From Gnetum montanum (taxonomy: Eukaryota > Streptophyta > Gnetopsida > Gnetales > Gnetaceae), in NCBI GenBank assembly GCA_015680685.1, contig MNCI01034664.1, forward strand, positions 772,068 to 836,067: a stretch of DNA of 64,000 nucleotides. The letters run 5' to 3'. A model generated the notes under the pieces. The model saw nothing but the letters and a program-made list of their open reading frames with translations. It searched no databases and was not told the origin of the DNA. The position numbers and the translations under genes are program-made. Shown here in pieces: positions 12,250 through 22,614 of this stretch (the first letter of the stretch is position 1; every line of letters begins with the position of its first letter).

Positions 12250-12918
12250 GTTTGTCTGGGCTTTTGGTTCTAAAGTAGGATCTTCTCTTTTTACAGTTTT
12301 CAGAACTTGTAGCAGGTTGGATATTTACAGCTCTCGCAGCGTGACGTTGCTACGGTTGAGGAAGAAGTTCCCGTTGCATTGTTGGAGTAGGAAGTGTTAT
12401 GGGAACTACTTGTGGTGGAAGAGGTGCAGATGGATTAGGAGGATGGTGTGGGTATGGAGTGTCTCCCGGAGGAGGCGTCCTTCTGAAGTACTCCCGAACT
12501 TTGTAGTGATGGTTGGGGGTTGTGTGACTCATAGAGTCACTTGGAGAAATCGGCTACTGCACATAATATCCATAGGGGTCAAGCTACCAGTAAGGGTACT
12601 GATGTTTCGGCGATGACATCCCCCATGATTGTGGGTATTGCCACTGTTGATGCTGTCCAATGGGCTGTGGTGGAGTTCCACTTGGATAATACGTTAGTGG
12701 TTGGTGAAACTACCTTGGGTTACCTTGTGGATAAGGCAACCTTTGGGGTGTTTGCCGTTGGTTGAGTCTTGGATTAAGCGCATACGCCCCAGACTCCTGT
12801 AGATGTGAAATAATTGGACAACATCCCTTAGGATGGCCATAGTGGAAAATATCACATCCACCATCATCGTCTGTGTTAGAGTCCATAGCCACATCAAAGT
12901 TAGTGATTTTCCCCTTAC
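12250..12918 (-). pseudogene. Gag C-terminal part of A-
   Basis: This is the continuation of the gag at 16147-17888 beyond the nested insertion. It starts with the KGKGK basic patch and an acidic stretch, then the zinc-knuckle-like block GGCDIFHYGHPKGCCPI, in which the second Cys is Phe, so metal binding is probably lost. A SGAYALNPRLNQRQTPQR linker and a Pro/Gln-rich tail follow. Several TAG stops replace Gln. If the insertion and one copy of its target duplication are removed, the two gag parts are in the same frame. Confidence 0.75.
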
Positions 12919-12923
12919 CCTTG

Positions 12924-15900
12924 TGTTGGCGACCGTTTGGGACACGATCACCAATGAGTGTCATCGAACAGGATTTAGGTGCTTGCTGGTCTCTGGCAAC
13001 ACCAAGGCCCAGATACCTCCAAATAGACTCAGTAGTTAATGTGAATATGTGTGTGTGCTGTTGCGGTGTGTGGTTATGAAATATGAAACGATTGCGTTGT
13101 GTGTAAACTACAAATGACTTATCTTAAAGAGATTCAGCCAACTTTGCCAAGTACTGTGAGCTGTTGAGAGTTCCTATTTTGTTTAATTGCCTAGTCTACG
13201 CGGTCCTTATAATACCTACTTCTAACAAATAAAATTTTGCAAAAAAATTTGAGCACAACTCCGCGAATCTCCTAATTTTTCCCAGAGAAAGAGATAGTTC
13301 CACAAGAAAACTAGAAATAGAGCAAGATTTGATGGAAATAGATAGAAAAGAAAGCAGATTTGTGTGGACCTCAAATATTTAAGCAAGGTAAAATCACACG
13401 AGTAAACACTTCGCAATAAAGCTATCCCAAATTCTATAACTACAAATTGTTCAAACTTCCAAGGCTCAAATAAGCAATTTCTTCAAGACAATCCTACTAT
13501 GCTACCAAAAAATTGCTACATAAACTACCATGTATGAGACTCCATTTTGGCTAGAGAATGGACATCAACAATTGCATTCAACAGAACCTTCAAAAAACTT
13601 GACAATTTCTGATTAAAATACCACAGAGATTCACTTTAAAGATAAAAAGAAGCTATTCTGGTCCCATCAAAATACCAAAGATTTTCTGAACCCTCTTGGC
13701 TATTGAATCATTCAACGGCATGACTACAAGCAGAGGCTCTCTTACAAAGATCTCAATAGCAGTTCTTATACGTTGCACAATAACAAAATTTACTACTAAA
13801 ATGCTCTTAAAGCTTTTAAACATAAGTGCTTCTATGAAAAAATTTTAATAGAAATTTTCTATCGGGCAACAAGAACAATAAGAGCAATCTAAAAATCCCA
13901 AAATTACTTGCCAAGGATGATACTATCTAAACCACTAGCTAAACAATTTAAACAAAATAAAAATAAAACATAACTTACAGGACTATGAAAAAGAGGCTGA
14001 AATCCTTTCTTTAGCAAGTCATCTTACAAGCAATCTTTCACAATGTCTTTTACAAATGCTCTTCCTAAGAGCCAAAGTGTGTCCCCAAGTGAGAGCTCCA
14101 AGTGCTAGCTAGTAGCCTTCCAAAGTGTGATATCAAGGTCTTCTCAAAAGTGTGATGTGAGACTTCCAGTGTTATATCCTTCCTTCCCCCTGAAGCCTTT
14201 TTATAAGGTTGAAAAGGTAGGTAGGTAAGTTACAAAATATCTTGGATGGTTATAACCACCATAGAGATAAAAAAGCTACGGGTGACAAGTGTCCTCATTC
14301 AGTTGCCAAGTGTCTTCATTCAATTGCCAAGTGGTCACCATGGAGATAAAAAAGTTGTAGTTGACAAGTGGCCCATTTAGTTAACAAGTGGCCATTGTGG
14401 AGATAAAGAGGTTGTAGTTGACAAGTGGCCTTTGTATTGGTTACAATATCATAGAAAATTAAAATACAATCACTAAGTTACATAGAAATACAAGCTATAG
14501 TTGCAACTTATTCCATACATATATATCCTGTTTATTTTGCTTTTTCTTGGCAATATAGGAGGTGGCGGTTGGATGGTATTATAAAATCATGTAATCTAAC
14601 CCTCAAAAACACATAAACATTTTTCCCACAGGGCCTTTGTTTATTAGAGATTTGCTATTTGATTTGTTCTTTATGAAGTAAAAAAAAAAATATTCAAGCC
14701 CTCCGATGATGTAGAAACTACCATCCACCAAGAAGCTGGAGTAGAGCTCTGGGGAAGAATGCATGTCAGGAAGCCTATCAGCATGAACGCAAGAACAAAA
14801 AGAGAATAGGCAATATGCAAAATTCGAGTTCCCTGCAACAGCAAACTACTTACCAGAATCATTTTATTCAAATTCGAATCCTGAAACTCCCCTTTTCACA
14901 ACGATCCACTCCAAAAAGAATACAATGTCCACATGAGATCTTGCATCAGAGCAAAAACTGTAAAGAGGGTTTTCAGAGAGAATATTGGACAACTTGATGG
15001 ATCAAGATGGACACCCTTGAACTTTGTCAAGAATCAGAAAGAGGTCTATGATATTTGTCATAGAAATTCACAGTTTTATTTCCTGCATCTCATTTCTCAC
15101 ATGGGTTTGCTAACAACAGTCTTTTTCTATCTTCAAAATTGTAGCAGAGCATATGATGCGATCGTTGACCTGACGAGGGTTTTCTTTGGCGTAGGTTTTG
15201 GTGACTTCGTCTTCGGTTCAGGGGCGATGATGATACCAAGGGAGCTTAGAAATGCGTTGTTGCAGCGTATCATGTTTTGTTGGAGCAGCTCATATGTGGT
15301 CATGGCAGGCAATTAGCGATTGCTATTTCTGTCATTTTTCATTTTACTGCTGCCGATGATTGCAGTATGTCTTAGCCTCTATAACTTTCTTGGGATCATG
15401 AACATCCTGTGGCTCCATGCTATAGTTGAGGGACTTTCTCAAAGAAAACCACATAGCTAGCATCATATTTTTCTGAATTTTGCTACAACTCTTTTAAGCC
15501 TTTTTTTGTTTTTACAATCTCCAGCAAAAACTCCCGATGATTTTGCAGCACGGTAGTTGTAGCGCAGATGCCCTATTGCATTGGACCATCCAAAGCAATC
15601 AAATCCAGTTCCAAATTTGTTTTTCTTTTCTTTCTATTCTGCTTTAACACGTCCAGTTTCTTTGAGAGAAATTATTCCTTTGTTCTCATATCCAAATATA
15701 TTTGAGTAGAAGTAAATATACCATGCAAAAATATACATTGATCCTAAAGAAGAATATTAGGCCCCAAAGCCTTCTAGAATGCCAGAGGGTGATGTAATCA
15801 CGCTCTCCAAGGAACCCTTTATGTCTTCTCTTTCTACGCATACATTCTAGTGAGGCAACTTGAGAAACACCAGATTATGATTCTTGAGCAAGTCATGAAA

Positions 15901-16141
15901 TTAATCATTCAAAATTTACGCTGCAATTTCTACTCATGACACCAAGATGGATAATTCCCTGTAAATGTAGCTACAATATCTAGCATATGCCATTCCAACT
16001 TCATGGTCAATTAACTATTGTAGAATTCGTCATGGGAAAGAGCATAATCCTCCTTGAATAGTTTCAGTTGATTAGAATTCTGTACCTCACCATTTTCAAA
16101 TAAGTCCACTTGTTCCATGAAATGGCCAAAATGTGCCAACA
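12924..16141. mobile_element. Nested TG...CA insertion inside A- gag
   Basis: A 3218-base insertion with plus-strand ends TGTTGGC (12924-12930) and GCCAACA (16135-16141), a perfect 7-base inverted pair. It is flanked by CCTTG direct repeats (12919-12923, 16142-16146). TG...CA termini and a 5-bp duplication are the signature of an LTR retrotransposon or solo LTR. No second internal LTR copy, PBS or pol gene is visible by eye, so a long solo LTR or a small noncoding element is likely. On the minus strand a TATAAAAAGG box lies near 14196-14206, with a GTAAGT donor-like site near 13975. A short minisatellite (unit about GAGATAAAAAAGTTGTAG then TTGACAAGTGGCC) occupies 14281-14440. The rest is AT-rich without recognisable coding. 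Confidence 0.75.
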
Positions 16142-16146
16142 CCTTG

Positions 16147-17888
16147 TTATGTGCAGGGCTTAAATCTCTCCACTTTTTCTTACCTTTGTCACTACTTTGT
16201 TCTACCTTAGACTCTTTTACAATTTTTAAGACAGTTTCAATTTTAGAGTCTAAGGAACTCCATACGTCATCTACCTTAGCCGCTATTTTTGTTATTAATT
16301 TTTGGATTGACAAGGTTTTCCGGTTCACCAACTCTTTGATTGGTGACTCATCCTCTTCATCACAAAATTTCACTCCCTTCTTTCGAAGGGAGGGATCGCA
16401 GTTGTACTCTTCCGTACTTTCCCTTTTTCGTAGCTCACCTTCTTCTTTTGCTACTTGTTCCAACAAGCTATGTACTTCATGGGCTCTAAGTTGTGAGAGT
16501 CTCCCTTGGGCATAAGTTTCAAGAGTTCTTCTAGTTTCATGCCTTAGCCCATCCACGATGTGGTGAAGTTGATCCTGCTGAGCATATCCATGGCCTGGGC
16601 AACGATGTAAAAATGTGTAGTAGTAGGCCATGGCAGCATCCAAGGGTTCATGTGTACCTTGCTTTCAGCCTTGGATCTACTTACACAAATTGGACACTCT
16701 GGAGTACGTCTGATACTTTTCGTTGAACAGTTCTAGCATCGTACTCCACCTCCTAATGGTTTCCAGTTCTAAGGATTGGTACCAGCTCTCTGCTTCTTTG
16801 GTGAGTGTCCTTGGGAACAACTTAAGTTTTTGCCACTCATTTTCTATATTCTGCAAGGCACAGGCATCATGGAATGCCTGTAAATGATTTTGCGGATCAG
16901 CATTATATCCCCCTTCAAATCGTGGGATGTTGTTCATGTCTAATTTTTTGATCCGACTATCTTTTAAATGCCTTGTGGGAATCCTAACTACCTCCGTTAT
17001 GTCAAGCATACTTCGGGTTGCGAGTAGGGGCTCATCATGATCATCTCTTTCATGACGCCTATAATGTCTGCATTGTTCCCTACTCTCCCTACGTCCTTGC
17101 CCTTGTCCTCTCTCTTGACTTTCCAATCGAGGTCTTTCATTTTTCCTACCTTTATCCTCACCTTTATGTTCATGGTGGCTGCACCCAGATGTGGAAAGAG
17201 AGGGTGAGTGATGTGAAGAAGGGGAAGAAGAAGGGGAACCATCGCCATGATGATGTTTCTTGCCTTCTCTTTGGCTGCTATGGCCCCGATCGTGGTGATG
17301 ATCTAAGTGCTCATCCCTAGCATGAGTGGTTGTTCCCTCTGTGAACAGTTGGTGTTCACAGGCATCAGAACCATGGTTATGTATCGTTGATCATAGGTTC
17401 TAATACCCAACCTTCTGATCATCGTTAGGAGGGGGAACATCGTTTGCTAAAGAACCCATTAAAAGGGGTTCCTGATCTCCTATTTCGCTAAGGACGTGCG
17501 GGACCTTGCCCTTCAACAGTGCATGTTGACTCTCCTGCCTTAAGTCCCTCATACGTTGGGCATTTGTGGGATAATCGTCCCTCATGTCAAAATCTTCCGC
17601 AATGTATTCAGCAAATAGTTCTTGCATGCCAATCTGTGCCAAGGCACGGAAAAGCATGCAAGAGATTGATCGGTCTGGGGGTAACACAATGTTACCTTGC
17701 AAATCTCTCCATTGCAGTTGTTCATCTTGATGGAGAATAAAAGTAAAATTAGGGATATACTCATCAGGATGAGTATATGTCATCTTATATTGTTTAGGAC
17801 TTGGTTGATTTTGGTTATGTGTTTTATGTTGCCGACTGTCTCATGTATGGTCCTTAGGTGATGAGTTGCTCTTATGAGAAGAAGGCAT
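16147..17888 (-). pseudogene. Gag N-terminal and core part of A-
   Basis: Capsid-forming Gag of a gypsy element. The start ATG at 17888 (MPSSHKSNSSPKDH) matches the A+ start at 40483 (MSSSHR). One frame runs to the insertion with only about five stops (TGA for an expected Arg near 17840, two at 17390-17402, TAG/TGA near 16670). Order: N-terminal YTHPDEYIPNFTFILHQDE domain; Ser/His/Arg-rich linker; capsid core with MNNIPRFEGGYNADPQNH, LKLFPRTLTKEAESWYQS and RRWSTMLELFNEKYQTYS; then HHIVDGLRHETRRTLETYAQG and a coiled, Lys-rich segment. The frame continues to 16011 inside the nested insertion, so those last residues are not original Gag. Confidence 0.85.
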
Positions 17889-18010
17889 TTTTATCGGTGT
17901 GCTAATTTACTATTATAAAATTTTCTCTTTTGATTAACCTGAAGGTTTGTTTAGGCTCACAACAATGTGAGTGATATCCCTTATGTTCTATTCGGTGCAC
18001 AAACACTTAG

Positions 18011-18028
18011 TCCCTGGCAATGGTGCCA
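18011..18028 (-). other. Primer-binding site of A-
   Basis: The minus strand reads TGGCACCATTGCCAGGGA, one base inside the 5' LTR. It differs from the B+ site TGGCGCCGTTGCCGGGGA by three G-to-A changes, all at CpG. The ancestral sequence is complementary to the 3' end of plant tRNA-Asp as I remember it. Confidence 0.8.
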
Positions 18029-18029
18029 A

Positions 18030-19045
18030 TGATGAGTGGTGAGGTACCCCTACACTCAACTATACGAAATGAGCGTAACATGCGCGATCCAGTCGAACTT
18101 CGCAGACTAAATGCCTACACGCCCCATGGAACACTTGGGGTTAATCATTCGTTGTCTTCCTAGACTTACTTGTAGTTGTCTCGGTGTATGGTTAAGTAAG
18201 TCCGAGGTATATGATTTTTATGGTCTTTTATGTTTTATGTCTTCTATGCTAAAGGGTGAAGGGTTGAGAAACTAACTAACTCTAACTAATGAACTAAGTC
18301 TAAATTAACTAGCATCAGCATCCGTTCCCACTTATCGTACACACCCTGAACTATGCAACTGTGGCTACCAAATGCTAATCGTTACTGGGATCACCACACG
18401 TCACGCACGTGCTTGAAGTGGTCATACTGAAGCACTTAACTAGCCTAAACGTGATGAGCAACTAATTCCTTGACTAGCTGTACACATCCGTAGATGCTCG
18501 TAATCAAGCCGTACTCATTCCGTGTTCTAGGAGTTGAGGGTGAGAGAGACTAATCACGATGAGCAGCCGATTCCTTGATTAGCCTTACACATTCGTTAAT
18601 TCTCGTAATCAAGTCGTACTCATGTCGCGCTAATGCAGGTAAGAAATAACATGTAATAAATCCTATTTCGTGCACTGTAAGGTTTATCCATAAAGCTCGT
18701 CTTTATTGCCTTACACAACTTGCATTCAGGTACAAAGCTGCTCGAATAAAGATCTGTTCACTTGGGGACTCCTACTGCGGGCACATAGAAAATATTCTAT
18801 CTTTGGAGTGATCAAACAGCCAGAGTTTCCCTACTTTAAGCCTAGGATGGGAAATAAGGGGAGTGCCACCTCTTATTTATAGATTTAGTGGTGGACTGCG
18901 ATATCGCGTATGCAACATCGCAGGGGACGACGCGATATCATGTATGCGATATCGCATGGGATGCGTTAACGCGGCGGTCGCGATAACGTGACGGTCATGA
19001 TATCACGTACGTGATATCGCGGCTCATGCAAATCGCATCTCATCA
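18030..19045 (-). repeat. 5' LTR of A-
   Basis: 1016 bases, homologous over its length to 8396-9394. Minus-strand order: CTCATCA-complement TGATGAG start at 19045, palindrome cluster of GCGATATCGC forms (18899-19023), TATAAATAAG-type box near 18878, poly(A) signal AATAAA near 18707, and the end at 18030 beside the PBS. Confidence 0.88.
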
Positions 19046-19292
19046 AATTCCTTTGTAGTCCATATTTGAAACTGTGGTGGAAATAGTGTTGAAAACATGA
19101 AAATTACATTCTTTTTATAGATTAAAATTTTTTCCATGCAATGCACTACAACACACATGTACTTGCAGTGCAAGTGAATAATGTGAAGACATGTGAACCA
19201 CATGACCTTGTAGTCCCATTGTCTTGCAATCATGAAAGGCCTCATAGGTCATGGTATTGGGTTTGGGTGATTAGTTGAAGAGAACTATTAAT
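19046..19292. repeat. Right flank of A-, dispersed repeat
   Basis: 19134-19240 repeats the left flank of A- (8291-8390; shared CCATGCAATGCACTACAACA). The element therefore lies between two copies of an older repeat. No gene is seen. Confidence 0.55.
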
Positions 19293-19730
19293 ATGAATGA
19301 TTATGTGGTGATGAAAATGAATGTTTGTGATGTAGAGTATGAGTTTGTGCCATGGCATGTTGAGATAGGTGCCATGTGTCTTGTGGATGAGATATTTCTT
19401 GAATGCCATTATGATGATTAGAACCATGATAAATCTAGAGAGGTGAATGACTTGAAGCATAAAAATAGTATTGAAAATGCTTCTACCTTTATGGCTTACT
19501 CTAAGAAGCAAGAGTTGTTACTCATCAATGGTGGGGATGATGATTCTTTTGTACCATTATCCATAGATGCAAATGATTACTACTTAGTGAGTAATATTGA
19601 GCACAACAAACTATCACCATGTCCACCTAATATTTACACCACTACTACCCATTACTATGACAATAAAATGCTTTTTATTGTTGCTTATGCATTTTCTAGT
19701 GTCAAAACTATGTTGGTTTGTGTTAGTAGC
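19293..19730 (+). pseudogene. Unrecognised coding remnant cut by B-
   Basis: From ATG 19293 one frame is open to the B- junction apart from a TAG near 19420. The predicted peptide is about 145 residues, acidic, with a VEYEFVPWHVEIGAMCLVDE stretch and a GGDDDSFVPLSIDANDYY stretch, ending VKTMLVCVSS. I recognise no family. Reading across the B- insertion with one GTAGC copy removed meets stops within a few codons. It could be an older transposon gene; its setting among repeats favours that over a host gene. Confidence 0.35.
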
Positions 19731-20564
19731 TGATGAGTGGTGAGGTACCCCTACACTCAACCATACGAACATAAGCATTTCACACACAATCTAGTCAAGC
19801 TCTACAGATGAGCTAGTTATGGTATCTAGATAGTTACTCATTGATCACAGTTTGATGTCTTCCCACTTGGACTAGTATTTTCTTTGTCACATATGGTTTA
19901 GTCCAGAGTGAGGTGTATGATGTGGGCTCTAACCTAGTGCTACTCCTGGAGGCAATGGAAAATAACTTGAATTAAGCTAGGAGGAAAAGGGAGAGAGAAT
20001 CTAACTAGCCTAAGCCTAAGTGCGATGAGCATCTATTCCTTAATCATCCATACACATCTTGGACCTCATGCACAACTACTACTGGGATTACCAAGCATAG
20101 ATCCTAGGTACACTACTGGGTTACCAAGTAGTCACACTTAAATGCTTGTGATTAAGTCGAACTCATTCTGCATTTAAGGAGTTTAGGGTGAAGAGATATT
20201 AACTAAGAAAGCAATAAATAATAATAACAATTAAATGATTAAACTAAGTGAATGCTGCAATGATGAAGTAATCTTGATCTTTATTTCTAGTCATGTGCAT
20301 GTCCAAGTATGTCACACTCGAATAAAGGTGTTGTATAATTACAATCATCACACTATGGGCATGCACTGGGAGAAAGTGTTGAGAAAGAGTAAAAAATGAA
20401 AACTAATTTCTAACTAAAAACTTACTACTTTCATAGTGTGCCTAAGGTGTATTTATAGGCTTGCACAAGAGCCATGATATCATGTATACAATATCGCGAG
20501 CCAAGCCATCGTGTACACGATATCACAGGTGCGATATCGTGACCCAGTGAATCATGATTCATCA
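19731..20564 (-). repeat. 3' LTR of B-
   Basis: 834 bases, homologous to 25022-25823. Near its U3 end (20475-20545) are decayed GATATC palindromes such as GTACACGATATCACAGG. On the minus strand an AATAAA lies near 20277-20286. Confidence 0.88.
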
Positions 20565-20959
20565 TACCCCCACGACTGAATGAAAACTCATTCTTGAGTT
20601 AAAAAAATGAGAACAAGCCCCATTGATTACATAGTGGATAGGTATGGGATTATTAACTGACTAGGGATTTATTCATGCCATAATGGAGAACTCAATAGAA
20701 CAAAATTGGGACACAACACAAAATCACAAAACTTTGTTGGAACTCATGTGGTTCTAGATGGTAGTGGTTCCTCCATTTGTGCTTTTCCTTTATCCTACAC
20801 TCCAAGCTTCTAAGATTGATACCATTGAAGAAGCGCCTAATGTTTCTCCTCTTCTATCCAAGGATTATGAGCTGTCCATGCTGATGTTCCAATGTTTGAT
20901 GGAGTCGACACTTCCCATGGACACGGAAACTACGAGAACACTTGATTGGCCTTGACATG
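20565..20959 (-). other. Region between third-ORF remnant and 3' LTR of B-
   Basis: The first 36 bases (minus-strand GTCGTGGGGGTA next to the LTR) are the polypurine context. The rest may be decayed third-ORF sequence but is too broken to assign. Confidence 0.35.
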
Positions 20960-21180
20960 CTATGCTACAAATAGTCGTTGTTCCTCTTCATAGGCTCGGG
21001 CGCTAACCTCTTCACCTTTTCTTGGCTAGATCGTGCAGTGGCAGGAGTTCCCTAATGGATGTTGAATGATTGTGCCTCCTACTCTGCATATTCTACATGA
21101 GGTCCTTGGCCTCTACCTCCCCTTAGACGTTCAATTGCACCTTGAGAAGGTCCTCCTTGTTGTCCTCTTTTAGGGCCCAT
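20960..21180 (-). pseudogene. Third-ORF start remnant in B-
   Basis: The minus strand starts MGPKRGQQGGPSQGAIERLR at 21180, immediately after TGTGATTATAG, a good splice-acceptor context almost identical to the one before the A+ third ORF (TTGATTGTAG). The peptide is Gly/Arg/Gln-rich and continues about 70 codons with TAG stops at plausible Gln positions (for example in a VEYAE-stop-EAQSF context). It resembles in composition the N-terminus of the 6.07-kb pseudogene. No structured domain remains. Confidence 0.45.
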
Positions 21181-22614
21181 CTATAATCACACAAAGATCA
21201 ATTGTTAGTAAGGTTATTGAAAGAAGTTCAATTATTTCATACCTTATTGCCTTTAGTAATTATTGAATTCTTTGTTTAGTGTGATTTTAGAGTTAGAAAT
21301 TTTTTCAAGGAAGCTGCCCTAAAAGTTTAATGTTGGACCTAATTTTTTTAGGTTACACATAAAAGGACATGGAATGGTTTTGAGGAATGTTTGATAAAAT
21401 GATGACAAAGAAAAGAATAGATTTGACAATGAAGTACTCGAAGGGTATAAAATGATGTGGTGGTGTGCAACAAGTACAAATTACAAAAGTCATGCAAGTG
21501 GATCCTCCCCAAAGTAGGTTCCAACCTATAATGCCCTTGCATAACCACACCTTACAAAGTTCGTAGGCACTAGAAGGGTTAAATGTAATCCATACCAGTT
21601 CCACAAAACACACACATGTTAAATACCAATGAGAGGTATGAATTCTATGCCACACAAGACACAAGTCAAAAATTCTTGGAGAGTGAGGTGAGACGAATCA
21701 TAGAAGGGATTGCAGAGATTAGGATGTGAGGTAATTGACCCAGAGCACAATGAATCTTGAGTGTAGGGCATGATTAATGTGTCATTAGCCCATAGTTCCA
21801 AAATCAAGATCAAGTCCATTCCTCTAATCAGTGACATTGCATTGTTTCATCCCATGATGGATAACCATAAGAGTACCATGACAACAAGGCGTACGATCAC
21901 TTGGCATTTCGTTCAAGGGAGGAGTGATTCAGAATTACTTTGCGGTACTTTTATCTTGATCTTCTCTTTTTTTTCTTATTTGTGTGACCACTTTGGCACA
22001 CTCTTCTTCTTCTTCTTCTTTTTTGACTGAATGCTTAAGCCAGAGAAGCTGCCTACCTTCAGGCATGGGTGCATGTCTTTCCAATGGGACCTCCTAGAAT
22101 AGCATTGAGTTTCCTTGATTGAGTGCCTTTTGATTACTCTTACTCCCATTTTTCATTAGATCTACAAGGATATTAGTACAACCAAGTTGCATTCTATCTC
22201 CCATGGATATCACCAAAGAGAATCCACAAGTCCCCTTGATGTCACAACCTGGCCATTCCTGCTTAGTCCATCCTTCTTCACTATGGGTATAATAACACAA
22301 GGTTACTTTAATTTTTAATGATTAGGAATATCATTGTACCCTAGGTAGAACCTCTTATTAATGGAATGGGTGGTTGGATGTGGTGAGCTTGCTATCCAAA
22401 TAATTAGTCACTCATGGCTTAATAACATAGAACAACACCTCAACCAATGAGTCACATGAGTGCTTTATTCATAGATGAGATTACTCATAAAAAAGAAAAA
22501 ACAAAAAGATAAAACAATAATTTGAAAGATGAAAAATTGGAAAACAAAAAATTGTAAATTAAAGAAAAGGAAAAATATTTATTAATTCTACTTGTTAGAA
22601 TGGGGGATATCCCC
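21181..22614 (-). other. 3' noncoding region of B-
   Basis: No gene. It contains the conserved motif at 21495-21540 (minus-strand TACTTTGGGGAGGATCCAC), a (TTC)n run at 22003-22019, and a T-rich tract on the minus strand (22480-22585) directly after the Gag end. Confidence 0.6.

Larger units (their letters stand above)
8396..19045 (-). mobile_element. Gypsy element A-, gag-protease derivative
   Basis: A complete minus-strand LTR element: LTRs at 18030-19045 (5') and 8396-9394 (3') begin TGATGAG and end CTCATCA. A primer-binding site lies at 18011-18028 and a polypurine-type context at 9395-9430. Gag (17888 down to about 12250) and protease (12247-11333) are present, but no RT, RNase H or integrase; the protease tail runs straight into the 3' noncoding region. 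Gag carries a nested 3.2-kb insertion. The candidate 5-bp flanks (AATGT and AATTC) agree at only three positions, so the target duplication is decayed or lost. LTR identity by eye is roughly nine tenths, so the insertion is old. Confidence 0.88.

Noticed and set aside
14815-15316. Open frames of 60-127 codons inside the nested insertion
   Set aside because: No recognisable motif and no continuity across neighbouring frames; treated as noncoding.
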